Shown here: positions 46,869-58,128 of the stretch, one piece after another
Numbering within the stretch: the first letter of the stretch is position 1
Layout of the letters: the number at the start of each line of letters is the position of its first letter
Assembly (NCBI GenBank): GCA_029747015.1
Contig: JAKOGI010002486.1
Span: forward strand, 41,749 to 105,748
Direction of reading: 5' to 3'
Length of the DNA stretch: 64,000 bases
DNA from: Carnegiea gigantea
Taxonomy: Eukaryota; Streptophyta; Magnoliopsida; Caryophyllales; Cactaceae
Made by a program: the position numbers and the translations under genes
The notes under the pieces: model-generated
Seen by the model: the letters and a program-made list of their open reading frames with translations, nothing else
Databases searched by the model: none
Told to the model about the DNA's origin: nothing

Positions 46869-48605
46869 AACAAATCACGGGTTAGTTTTGGGAACCCAGA
46901 TCCACTTGGTCCCATTCTTTTAGACATGTAAACCTCATCTTTTCTAATCCAGATTTGTTTCACATACCTTTCATTCTTTTCATTGGCATGTTTTCTTAAA
47001 GGGCAAGTGTATCTATAATGACCCGTTTTGCCACAATGAAAGCAAACAATGTTTTCAGGAAATCCCACATACTTTCTGTGAATTGGGTAGACTGTTCGTT
47101 TAGGCTTATACCCAAGTCCCTTTTTGTTTCGACTGTGGTGAGTGTTTAACCAATCAAGGGCTTGTTAGGACTCGTTCCAGCGCTTGGTTGTGGTAAGCTC
47201 GTTTTCCAGTTTTTCTATATCAGCATGCAAACCTTTGTTCTCCCTGAGCAAGGACTCAACCATTCCTTCTACCTCAAAGAGTTTTTCCTCCATTTGAGAA
47301 TAATCTCCTTCTTTTATAAAGAGGTTTTCTTTGAGCAAGTTAATATTCTCATGTAAACCGAGGTTTTCATTTTTAAGATTTTCATTTTCAAGTTCTAGGT
47401 CACGAACTTCTCTTTTTAGATCAGCACAAGTGTCTATCAAATTATATAGAAGTTCTTCTAAAGTAGCTTTGTTAAGACCATGTACCTTGCTCTTGAGATC
47501 TGAGAGGCTGATTGTTGATTCATCATCTGAATCTGAATCACTGTGTGCCATAAGTGCTACGACCCCTTCTTCAGCTTCAGATTCTCCTTCATCCTCAGAG
47601 GAATCTCCCCAAGCAGCCAGCATAGCTTTCGAGAATCGCTTGCCCGGATTGTTTACAGGGTGTTTTCGAACCTGTTTTCGAGGGTGTTCGGGCGTCTGAT
47701 CTTCTCGAAGCAGAGGGCAATTTTTGACTAAGTAATCTGGTTTGCCGCACTTGAAACACCCTGTGAGCTGTTCTTTGGAGGTGTTTCTGGACTTGCTGAA
47801 GTCTTTTCTTTTGTGGTTTTCCTTGACCTTTTTGAAGAATTTCTTGAATTTTCTGGACATTAGGGCCATTTCTTCATCTTCAAGGTCAGAGTCAGTGTCT
47901 CATGTGCTTTCAAGGCAAGCCCACGATCCTTCTTTTGCTCCTCTCTTTGCTGTGAGTTCTTTCGGAGTTCATAGGTCTGGAGATTACCAATCAACTCGTC
48001 GAGGGTGATCTTGTTCATGTCTTTAGCCTCTTGGATGGCTGTTACTTTGGCCTCCCACGTGCGAGGTAAAATTCTGAGGATTTTCCTCACCAACTCTTCA
48101 GTGGTGAAAGATCTTCCCAGGGATTTTAACTCGTTCGTGATGTGGGTGAACCGTGTATACATGTCCATCACAGTTTCATGATCACCCATATCAAACAACT
48201 CATATTGTCGCATAAGTAGCTCAATTTTAGATTGTTTAACTTGACTCGTACCTTCATGAGTAACTTGCAGAGCATTCCAGATAGCTTGGGCTGATTCACA
48301 CTCAGAGATGCGAGTGTATTCATCGGGTCCTAGGCCAAAATATAGAAGCTTTTTAGCCTTGGCATTTTTCTCCATTTTCTTGTAGTCCTCGGCATCAAAC
48401 TCTATGGATTCCTTGAGAACCTTCTTACCATCTTCAAGCACCTTAGTAGGAACAAGGGGCCCGTTCTTGATGAGCATCCATAATTCATAATCTTCTGCCT
48501 GAATATAGTTCTCCATCCTATTCTTCCACCAACTATAATGTTGGCCGTTGAAATAGGGTGGACGAGTAATGGATTGCCCTTCAAGAATTCCTTGTGGGTA
48601 CTCAT
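46853..48605 (-). pseudogene. Sirevirus gag, frameshifted
   Basis: Starts at the ATG at 48605 (MSTHKEF), about 40 bp past the PBS. A one-base shift follows almost at once, after which the frame reads ITRPPYFNGQHYSWWKNRM. Long capsid-like part to 47865. The next frame (47165-47869) has a first zinc knuckle CFKCGKPDYLVKNC, where the usual His is Tyr, an acidic Ser/Asp patch and a strong coiled coil. After a stop near 47165, a second knuckle CFHCGKTGHYRYTC (46950-47060) is intact. Gag forms the particle and binds the RNA. A long gag with a coiled coil is typical of Sireviruses. Confidence 0.9.
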
Positions 48606-48647
48606 CTTCAGAATCTCTCAAGGTGTTAACCTTTTGTAAGAGAACCT

Positions 48648-48659
48648 GCTCTGATACCA
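48648..48659 (-). other. Sirevirus primer binding site
   Basis: Minus strand TGGTATCAGAGC (initiator tRNA-Met), two bases past the 5' LTR end at 48662. Confidence 0.95.
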
Positions 48660-48661
48660 CT

Positions 48662-49870
48662 TGTTGAGTTCGTGAGTATACAACCACAAGAGGGGAGGTG
48701 AATTGTGGTGTCTGATTTTCGCGTTGTAAATAACAAACACCCTCACAGAGGTTGTTCTCAAATGACAAACACCCTGATAGCTTGTTTGCACGGGGTGTTC
48801 TCAAATATTGCAGATGCGAAAATCACCAAGATAAATGCGGAAAATAAAGCACACACAATTTTTACGTGGAAAACACCTCTAGCCCAACTGAGGTGTGAAA
48901 AACCACGACCTACCTCGTGTAGGATTTAACCACTTTCACTAACGGGCTTCACACGTTACAAATGTAACACACCTTGTTACAACTTGCAACCACGTAACCT
49001 TCTTCCCAAAGACAGGTTACACCACGTCCAACCTTTGCAAGATTAGACACGTCCAAGTCCACACGACTAGGACACACTCACTTACTTTTCTGATCCAAGA
49101 TCAGGGTTACAAACACCTTACAGGGGGTGCTTCTCACTAAGCAGATGTAAGGTACAATGAAGATCCTATTATGCCAATGGTTTGAAAACTCAAATCAAAC
49201 ACAGCTTGTCACGGTTTTGCTTTTCAGAATGAAGCTCAAGAATTTTAATGTGAAAACCGAGTTTCCTGATTTTTTCCAGATTTTTCAGAAAGCTGTGTTG
49301 CTTCTCTTTTTCAGTCTGAGTTTTTTCTATCTGCTTCTTGGCTTTTTTATGGGAGAGAAAAGCTGCGGTTTTTAAACACAAGGTCCAACGGTCAAAAACC
49401 AAAGACTCAGCTAAGTATGGAAAATGATTTGCAAACAAAATATATTCTCCAACAGCTAATGATGAATTTATCCCAAAATATAAGGGATTTTGTTATCTTA
49501 AAAGATAACCCTTATCTTCCCATAGCCGTGAAGAGGTTTAAAGAGATTTTCAGCTTTTACCAAATCCGAAAATATAGTCATAGGAATCTTTTGATTTGGC
49601 AAATCTCCCAAACCTATTTTCGCAAATCTCCATAATATTTTCAAGAACTATCCTCTCCAGAAAAATAGCAATTTTGAAATTCAAAGAAAGTATTCTGGAG
49701 ATCTTGGCCAACCAAAATGAATTTTCAAAAATAATCGGGTATGGCCACTGCAGTTCAGAAACACCCTAGGCACCCTGTTTGTAGGGTTGTTCGCAACTGG
49801 TGTTCTGAAGTACTTTAGCGCAAATTTTTACACTTGGATTTGTTATCATCAAAACTAAATATAATCAACA
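48662..49870 (-). repeat. 5' LTR of the Sirevirus, with internal deletion
   Basis: 1,209 bp, otherwise collinear with 40157-41732. The junction CGCAAATTTTTAC shows a 368-bp deletion between two CAAAT words. Same ends as the other LTR. Confidence 0.95.
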
Positions 49871-51247
49871 TGCCTATTTCACCTAATTTTAGCTCGTATA
49901 GTAATATAATCTCCAGAATTTTTACTCGTTTTATTTACTTTTGTAGATAATAAGATCAACCAAACAAGTGCCACGAAAAGGAGCCAAAAAGAATAGAAGA
50001 AAAGACAAAGCAACACGCAACGGGAGGCCAGTCGACTGCACGACAACCGTCACGCGCCTAAGCCACCACAACCCCTAATTAGGAGCTGGTGACAGCTGTC
50101 ACCCAGCCGATGGCTGGCCAGTCGTGGCCACCGATGGCTGGCCATCGCCCCTCTGGCTGCTGCATGTTGTTTTGTTTTCCTAGCTCTCGTATAAAAAGGG
50201 CTTGCTTTGGGACTTTTTGCGGGGTTCCTCTCTGGCGATTTTTAGAGTAGATTTAGGTTAGGTTTAGCCAATAAAAATCTCATTTGGGGGAATTAGATTA
50301 GTGAGATTAGGATTTGTTTTGGTTGTTTAGATTCAAGCTTGTGGATTCTCAAGTTCATTTAATCAACCTAAGTTTCCTGTTCTCTTTCTCTCTTTATTTT
50401 TGTATGTTTTATTCTTGTTTTGATTATGTTTGATTTGTTGTTTTGCTTGATATTGTTTAGTTAAATGTTTAGTTTTTGTTGTTAATTCATGCTTATTAGT
50501 TTGTTAGATTTTGTTATAGCTTTAATTTCCATGCTAATTCATGTTTGTGTTTTGTTGTAATTAGGTTTAATTGTGTTTTGTGATGATTAGTGATTAATTT
50601 TGGTTGGCTTGGAATGTGATTAGCCTCTTGGTGGCTAATTAGGCTAGGATTAGGTTTAACACACCCAACTTGTACTTAGAACGTAGAGTTTTTCCTCACA
50701 CCCTCTAAGTGTTCGATGAAATGCTTGAGAGAGCTTTCATCTATATTTTTGGGCAATTGACTTATGCCGAGAGGTGAGGTCTATTAGCTAGTGTGAGAGA
50801 GGGGATAGCCAAGTTCGGGACATGAAAATAGTCCCGATCTTAGCTAGGTCCGAGGGTTGTTAAATTTGGGGTCTAATTGGGTTAACCTCATGAAAATATG
50901 TGGTTAAACTAATTAGACTAGCTCATAACCCTTGAGAGAGAGCTTGGGTGGTCTTCTAAGGTGCAATCAACCATCTCTTGTTTTTAGTTGAGATCAGGTA
51001 GGTTAAGACTCATCTTGTCTATTTAATTAGTCAATTGGTCAAATCATAGTCTCAAGCCACCTCTTTTGCTTTATTAGCTTAGTTTAGCCTTGTTTTAATT
51101 TCCTTTCTTCTTGGCCTAGATCGAGTCGCTCTAGCTAATCTTAGTACATGAAACCTAACTCCCAGTCGACGACACCTCGAGTACTCAACGGTACAACCTT
51201 ACACTTGGGGTTATAAATTTAAAACTCGAATTCTTCTCATCAATCAG

Positions 51248-51929
51248 ATTCGGTAGAAATCACCGGACATGGCAGTGGGGGAGCGGAAGAAAGTCAGATA
51301 CATAGCACCATGTCTGTTGCTCTTCTCCGGTGAAATAGAGTTATAGATTGGTTGCCTTTTACGACTGAGTTACGAGCTATGGCTGTACCATGGTCTTCGT
51401 CTTCAACACGATGAGATCGGTATGTTTGCAGGCAGAGAGGTAGAAATCGAGATGAGAAGAGGTGGGGGAGAGAGCGAGTACGTGCGGTCGACGGTGGTCG
51501 CCTAATCGGTGAATGGCCATTAGCCAGGCGGTGATTAGGGCTTGGCTGGGTAACATGAGGTTGGGTTGTCAGTCTTCTACTCATCTCACTCCAGTGACTC
51601 CACTACTGTTTCTCTTCTCTTGCTTTCTAGTCGTGGACTCGTGGGATTAGCCCAAGTAGGGCAACTGTGAGGTGAAAATTAGAGGGATCAAACATTTCAA
51701 TTGCATTAGATATTTTAAACATTAGATAAGTCTAAATTTTTTTGCATTTGCTCGGTGGGAAATTGAGTATTAAATTTACAGAAGATAGATTACTGTAAAT
51801 TTTTTAGAATTTTTATAATTATTATAAATTGGCTTTGCTAAATAAAGTGGTTTGGATGTCGCATATTATCTTATTGAAAATGATAAACTGTACTCCCATA
51901 GAAAAAACATATGCCAAGGCCAAATTCTT
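51248..51929. other. Host sequence between LTR elements
   Basis: Joins to 40029-40117 when the solo LTR and Sirevirus are removed. A 96-codon minus-strand opening (51294-51584), rich in Arg/Ser/Pro, has no family I recognise and may be a fragment of a gene or repeat. The words CCGTACCTGTGTTGACACG at about 40070 are a common plant repeat motif. Confidence 0.35.
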
Positions 51930-53173
51930 TGATAAGTGCTTCAATATACTTCATTTTTAGGTCATTTTGTAGCACTTTTCTAGGAATTCATAGGTTTTAT
52001 GTTATAATTTATGCTCCAATTCTCGTTTTATGCTTGCGTATGGTTCTTGGGTGTCTTTTACAGGATTTTAGACCATTTGACCTAGCAATTAACATTTATT
52101 TGAGTGCATATTGGCCCACCACAGACGTACCCCAAGTCCTATGCCCGTGGAGTAAGAGAAGAGCAGAAGATTTCCATTCCAGTAAGAACCACAGTCTGCC
52201 CATGGTGGCCTTCACGGATGATGGTGATCCTATAACTACTAACCTCTTCATCTTCTTTCATTGTGCGGGTGAAGATGCTTGGTTTTGTATTTAAAAGGGG
52301 TGTCTTTCGGCTGAAAAAGGGGAGATCCATCATCATCTCACCACTACTTTCTCATTCATCTCTCATAAGTTAGAATTTTTAGTTTATTTTTAGGAGCAAG
52401 AAGAGAGAATGGAAGGGAGAAATTTGCTCTTGGAGGCTTAGAGATCGTGGCACCATTGAAGGGCGGCCATTGTTGTAAAGCTTCTTTCCCTTTGAATTTG
52501 TCTTTGAATTCTTGTGTTAGTTAAATTTGAAATATGAGTGAGCAATTTTATTTAATCTAGGGATTTCTTAGCCATAGTATTATAGTTGGATCCCTAATTT
52601 CTACAATCTTGTGCTTACTTCATGATCGGAATGATTTATTTCTATCTTAAGATTGAAATGTTGTGAATAAAGTTTGGCAAATGTTGCTTGTTTATATTAG
52701 GTAGGGGAGTAAAATACTGAAAACTGAAACTCGCTATTAGACTACCATGATAGAACTTGACCTAGTAAAACTCGAGAGAGAATTACATGTTAAGAGAAGA
52801 CTTAGCATTCATAAATCTTCAACTTAAACTAAATCAAGGACACTTGAAAGAATATTGGTTGAATTTCTTTGGGAAATTTAATTTATTTCGATAGAAAGGA
52901 TTAATTTTAACTCGATTGCCATACCTTGAATAATCCAATCCATGGAAAGTGCATGCTTAACTCTATGATCTAACTCTTTGCTTGGCAAATCGAATCCCTA
53001 CATGCTTTACTTTGATTGAATTTCTAATTAGATAATAGGTATATTTAAATCAACTTATTGAAAAGATTGATTGCTTAGCATTTTCAATAGGACATTAACT
53101 TGATAGATTACTATGGTCCATGAGGACGATCCTTTAATCTAAACTACAACACCCGTGTGCTTGCAGCGTGTTA
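51930..53173 (+). repeat. 5' LTR of the Athila-like element
   Basis: 1,244 bp, starts TGATAAGTGCTTC, ends GCGTGTTA (the other copy ends GTCA). TATA-like TATTTAAAAG at about 52288-52297. Shares long blocks with 61992-63231, such as TTATGTTATAATTT and GACCTAGYAAAACTCGAGAG. Confidence 0.9.
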
Positions 53174-53179
53174 AGTTTT

Positions 53180-53197
53180 TAGCGCCATTGCCGGGGA
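53180..53197 (+). other. Athila-type primer binding site
   Basis: TAGCGCCATTGCCGGGGA, two transitions from the canonical Athila TGGCGCCGTTGCCGGGGA, about 7 bp after the LTR end. Confidence 0.85.
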
Positions 53198-53435
53198 CCA
53201 AGTTGTTAACTACTGATTTAATTTACGAAATTGACTAAGTGTTTTACTTTCTTTTCCTTTTCTTTTTTGATTGCATGGGAAATATTGGTGATTGTGCTTT
53301 TAGGAATTTTCCCCTTTTATGCGAAGTTCATTTCAGTACAAACCCGATCCTGAGATTGAGAGGAATTTTCATTTGAGGAAGAAGAAGCAAAGACTTGAGA
53401 AACAAAGGTGCAAAGCTTGAGAGACCTCACCAACT

Positions 53436-54452
53436 ATGGCAGGAGGAGGAGGTGAGCAAAGAACGACGCTTTGAGATTTTATTGCCCCAGGAGTCCAAGG
53501 CATTTTCTTAAGCATTGTTTATCCTAATGTGGAGGCAAACAATTTTGAGCTCAAGCCGACTCTTATTTCTATGGTGCAACAATCCTAATTTGGCGGCACC
53601 CCATTGGGAGACCCTAACTTACACCTCTCGGTCTTTTTAGAGGTGTGTGATACATTGGGGCTCAACGAAGTCTCTACCGATGCCATTCAATTGCAATTAT
53701 TTTCCTTTTCACTTAAGGATAAGGCAAGAGCATGGCTTCATTCTTTGTATCCCGGATGCATCACCACATGGAATGAGCTTACTAGAGTCTTTCTTGTCAA
53801 ATTCTTCCTACCAAGCAAGACGCCAAGCTTGAGGAATCAGATCACTCCCTTTACCCAAAGGGATGATGATATGCTCTATGAGGCTCAGGAGCGGTTCAAA
53901 GACTTGTTGCAGTTGTGCCCTCACCATGGCCTTCAAAGATGGATGATTATTCAAGCCTCCTATAATGGAGTGACCCAACCTATGAGGTCCACTATTGATG
54001 TAGTGGCAGGGGAAACCTTGAAGAATAAGACTGAGGATGAGGGCTACAATTTGATTAAGGAGATGGCGCTTAACAATTTTCAATGGTCTAACGAACGAGG
54101 CCAACACAAGTGGGTTGGAGGTGAGCTTGAAGTTGATGCACTTACTTTATTTAATGCTGAAGTAGATGCTATGACTCAAAGGTCGGAACGCTTACATGTG
54201 AATGCTATGAATTCTAGTGCCCTTCCCCCATCATGTAAAATATGTGGTTCCATTGACCATTTGACTGAGAATTGTCAAGTTGGGAGTCCTTTTACCCAAA
54301 ACACTAGCGACCAAGTCAAATATGCCAATATTTTTAACCCAAGACCGACTAATGACCCTTATTCCAACACTTACAATTCAGGTTGGAGGAATCACTCAAA
54401 TTTCTCATATGGGCCTAACTTTTCCATCATCCCCCAAATGAATGCTACGTAA
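53436..54452 (+). pseudogene. Athila-like gag with two nonsense codons
   Basis: Reading starts at ATG 53436. In-frame TGA at 53472 and TAA at 53586 interrupt the N-terminus, each a likely C-to-T change of an Arg or Gln codon. From 53604 it is open for 282 codons. Retrotransposon gag block with DKARAWLHSL and ITTWNELTRVFLVKFF, then a sound CCHC zinc knuckle CKICGSIDHLTENC. Forms the virus-like particle. Confidence 0.92.
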
Positions 54453-55140
54453 CCCCCTGGATTTCAAAGGCCTTTCTTTCCCCAAAAAGCTTTCCAAAAG
54501 TCCAACCTAGGGGCTATGATGGACAGCATGGTTTTGGCATAACAAAAGCAATATGAGTATATAAAGCAATTAGTATCTAAAGTTGATGTGCTTACTACTC
54601 ATAACAGGATGTTGGAAGCTTAAATTGTCCAACAAGCTAGCTGTTCATCTATACCTCCTGGTAGACTCCCAAGTAAGCCGAAGCCAAATCCTATGGAGCA
54701 ATGTACTACCATTATCCTAAGAGGGGGTAAACAACTTGGGGGACCTAAGAGGGTAAGCAATAATGAGTCTTTGCATGATGAGCATGATGATAATGTTAAG
54801 ATTGTTGAAAAAAGAGGTGTTTATTACCTTTATTGATTTGCATGATGATGATGTTGTGAAGGATAGTAATGTGGTTCCTAAAGACCCTAAACAAACTTCC
54901 CTCAAATCTTACACTCCGCCTTTACCATTCCCTCAAATAATGGACAAGGCTAAGCTTGATTTGCAATTTGGGAAGTTTTTAGAGGTCTTAAAGAAACTTT
55001 ACATTAATATCCTATTCACTGATGCCTTATCTCAAATGTCTTCTTACGCAAAGTTTTTGAAAGAGATTTTGTTTAACAAAAGAATGCTAGAAGAGCATGA
55101 GACTGTTGCCTTGACTGAAGAGTGCAGTGCTGCCATCTAA
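54453..55140 (+). pseudogene. Athila gag-to-protease linker, degenerate
   Basis: Pieces in two frames continue gag, with PFPQIMDKAKLDLQFGKFLE (about 54930), a block that precedes the Athila protease. Several stops. Confidence 0.7.
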
Positions 55141-56105
55141 AACAAGCTTCTTGCTATGCTTAAGGAACCCGGTAGCTTCTCAATTCCTTATTTGTTGGGG
55201 AATATGTCTATTGAACGTGCTTTGTGTGATTTGGGGTCAAGTGTGAGTTTAATACCCCTTTCTTTGTGTAAAAAGCTAGATTTAGGAGAAATGAGACCCA
55301 TCACCATCTCCTTGCAATTAGCGGATCTTTCTGTGAAATACCCTATGGGTATTTTAGAGGATTTCCCAATTAAGGCTGGAGATTTATATGTACCAGTAGA
55401 CTTTATGATACTTGGCATGGAGGAGGATACGCGCACCCCCATCATTCTTAAGAGGCCTTTCATGGCCACCGCCGGATGCTGTTTGATGTCAAAAATCGTA
55501 AGTTGTCTTTTGATGTGGGAGATGATAATGTGGAGTTCAACTTGTTTAAGGCTTCTAAATTTTCTTTCATATCTGATGAATGTCATATGGTTGATGTGGT
55601 TGGTAGTTTGGTATGGGAAACCATTTCTAACCTTGAATCTGATGACCCTCTTAAGTATTGTATATTGAATGATAGTTCTACTAAGGATGCAAATCCCAAA
55701 GTAGCAATGTGTGCTCAATTCTTGGAAGCCTCTCCACAAGTTCCACTTATACTGGCTAAAGCGGAATCCTTGGTGAGTGATGCGAAGCCCTTGTCTAATG
55801 AGGAGCGTGCTCCCAAGGTAGAATTGAAACATCTCCCTTCCTCTTTGAGGCATGAGTTTCTTGGGCCTGATTCTACTTATCCAATGATTGTTAACGCATG
55901 TCTAAGTGCATCTCAAATTGAGTCTTTATTTAGAGTAATTAGAATGAATCGTAAGGCTATAGGATATACTCTTGATAATCTAAAAGGAATTCACCCGTCT
56001 GTGTGCATGCATCATATTTTGATGGAAGATGACCATAAGCCCTCAATTGAGCACAAAAAAAGATTAAACCCTAATATGCAAGAGGCAGTTAAGAAGGAAA
56101 TTTGA
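55141..56105 (+). pseudogene. Athila protease and RT N-terminus, frameshifted
   Basis: 55156-55668 carries the protease motif ALCDLGSSVSLIP (active Asp present; usual Ala is Ser). After a frame change near 55485, 55476-56105 continues into the pol linker and ends at the RT entry with HHILMEDDHKPSIEHKKRLNP-like sequence. A TGA follows at 56103. Confidence 0.88.
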
Positions 56106-57300
56106 AACTACTTAAAGTTGGCATTATCTACCTTATCTCTGATAGTAAGTGGGTAAGCTCGGTCCGTGTAGTACCTAAGAAAGAGGGGATGGCGATCATA
56201 AAAAATGAGAATAGTGAGCTCATTCCTACTAAGACTATCACAGGATGACGTATGCATATTGACTATGGAAAATTGAATGAGGTCATCCGTAATGACCATT
56301 TTTCCCTTCCCTTTATAGACCAAATGCTTGAAATGTTACCCACAAATTCATATTTTTGTTACTTAAATGGGTATTCGGGTTTCTTTCAAATCTCTATTCA
56401 TCCTAGTGACCAAGAAAAGACCACCTTTACTTGTCCTTATAGTATATTTGCTTATAGAAGAATGCCATTTGGGCTATGTAATGCCCCACTACTTTTCAAC
56501 GTTGTATGATGGCTATTTTCTTTGATTTTATTGAGGACATAATGAAGGTCTTTATGGATGTTTTTTTGGTGTATGGTACAACATCTGACCATTACTTGAA
56601 TAATTTGGCCAAGGTCTTGCAAAGGTGTGAAGATACAAATTTGGTCTTAAATTCAAAAAAAGTGCTATTTTATGGTACAAGAGGGGGTTGTCTTAGGTCA
56701 TATTGTCTCTACTAAGCGCATTTAGGTTGACAAAGCAAAGGTAGAGGTGGTTGAAAAATTAACCCACCAACTTCTGTAAAAAGTGTGAGAAGTTTTCTTA
56801 GACATGTCGCTTTTACCGGCGGCTCATAAAAGATTTTTCAAAAATTACAAAATCACTCACCCATTTGCTTGTGAAGGATGTGCCTTATGATTTTAATTAA
56901 GAATACTTAAGTGTTTCCCTTAGGTTAAAAGAGGCATTGATTACGGCTCCTGTGATGCAAGCTACAGATTGGGAGCTTCCTTTTGAGGTAATGTGTGATG
57001 CGAGCGATTTTGCATTGGCGGCAGTTCTAGGCCAAAGAAAGGACAACAAGCCATATGCTATTCAGTATGTGATCCGAACTCTTGATGAGGCTCAAGTAAA
57101 TTATGCTATGACAGAGAAGGAGTTCCTAGCGGTTGTATTTGCCTCGGAAAAGTTCCGGTCTCACTTTATGAATTCCAAGGTCATTATTTTCACTGACCAT
57201 GCCGCTTTGAAGCACCTAATAAAGAGGTCTGACTCCAAATCCCGCTTTATCTGATGGATTTTTCTCCTCCAAGAATTCGATTTAGAGATTAAATACAAGT
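56106..57300 (+). pseudogene. Athila RT and RNase H with catalytic substitutions
   Basis: RT blocks: MHIDYGKLNEVIRNDHF, then YFCYLNGYSGFFQI, where the catalytic Asp of the LDGYSG motif is Asn (AAT 56366-56368). MPFGLCNAP follows. A second open piece (56506-56715) has FMDVFLVYG, where the second Asp of the xxDD motif is Val (56560-56562). RNase H follows (56937-57254) with FEVMCDASDFALAAVLGQ, the EKEFLAVVFA segment and FTDHAALK. Both RT changes should abolish polymerase activity. Confidence 0.92.
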
Positions 57301-57305
57301 CTGGA

Positions 57306-58128
57306 ATGGAGAATGTGTTGATAGATCACTTATCTCGCCTAGGCCCCAAGGTCACTCCTAGTGAAGAGCTCCGAATTGATGGTTCTTTCCAGATGATCAA
57401 CTACTTGCCATTTCTCACTAAGCCACTCCATAGTATGCTGATTGGTGATTTTTCAAGGTGTGTGGGGTACTGCTCCCTGGATTATCTTATCAACAATGGA
57501 ACAAATTCTTTTCTGATGCCAAATATTATGTATGGGAGGAACCTCTTCTCTACAAGCTGTGTGGAGATGGGATATGTAGAAGATGTTTATCGAAAGATGA
57601 AGTTCATTGTGTCCTACACCATTGCCATGCTTTCACTTATGGTGCGCACTTTGTCCTGGACAAGACTATTGCAAAGGTACTCCAAGCGGGTTTCTATAGG
57701 CCCACTCTCATCATGATGCAAGAAAAATTGTCATGACTTGTGATAGATGCCAAAGAGCAGGGATCATTTCCAAGTGACATGAGATGCCTGAAAGTGGCAT
57801 TTTTGAGGTGGAGTTGTTTGATATATGGGGGATTGACTTCATGGGTCCCTTTTCTCATTCCTATAACAATTTATATATCCTCGTTGCAGTTGACTATGTC
57901 TCTAAGTGGTTGGAAGCCATTGCCACCCTAACCAATGATAAGCACATTTTGATGAAGAGATTTGAGGAAGGTGACATGGTCCTTTTGCTCAATTCTAAGC
58001 TAAAATTATCTCCGAGCAAGCTGAAATCCTGGCGGTCGGGACCATTTCAAGTCATCAAGGTTCATCCTCATGGTGCAGTAGATGCATGGAGTGAATCCAC
58101 CGATGCATCCAAGGTAAGTGAACAGTGA
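57306..58128 (+). pseudogene. Athila integrase with core deletion
   Basis: The zinc-binding part includes VLHHCHAFTYGAHF (H...H) and a C..C pair near 57735-57750 with an interposed stop. The first core Asp is present in IDFMGPF (about 57840). Right after TLTNDKH, at about 57945, the frame jumps to the C-terminal domain ([16 protein letters not shown] and [17 protein letters not shown]). The second catalytic Asp and Glu and roughly half the core are missing. Confidence 0.88.

Larger units (their letters stand above)
40157..49870 (-). mobile_element. Sirevirus-type Ty1/copia element with envelope-like ORF
   Basis: Complete from LTR to LTR with a perfect TSD TGCCT (40152-40156 and 49871-49875). 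On the minus strand: 5' LTR 49870-48662, PBS, long gag with two zinc knuckles and a coiled-coil C-terminus, protease, integrase, RT, RNase H, a 427-codon extra ORF, PPT, 3' LTR 41732-40157. Size, large gag, third ORF and the AAAAAGGGGGAA purine tract fit the Sirevirus (SIRE/Maximus) group. The LTRs differ at about 13 aligned bases, nearly all transitions, so the insertion is young. Confidence 0.95.
40123..51242 (+). mobile_element. Gypsy-type solo LTR interrupted by a Sirevirus
   Basis: Left piece 40123-40156 and right piece 49876-51242 read continuously once the Sirevirus and one TGCCT copy are removed, about 1.4 kb. It begins TTTTAGGTGCTAATTTG and ends CTTCTCATCA. Flanking 5-mers GTCAG (40118-40122) and ATCAG (51243-51247) match at 4 of 5 and may be a TSD. 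A TATA box TATAAAAAG at 50190-50198 sits about 360 bp into the LTR. No internal region is seen on either side. Exact ends are tentative; the interruption is certain. Confidence 0.6.

Noticed and set aside
47860..48804. Gag starting at 48804 with a longer N-terminus
   Set aside because: That extension runs through the PBS and into the LTR. The ATG at 48605 followed by a one-base shift fits the gag N-terminus better.
51294..51584. 96-codon minus-strand frame rich in Arg and Ser
   Set aside because: No recognisable domain, no conserved neighbours, GC-biased local composition. Not supported as a gene.
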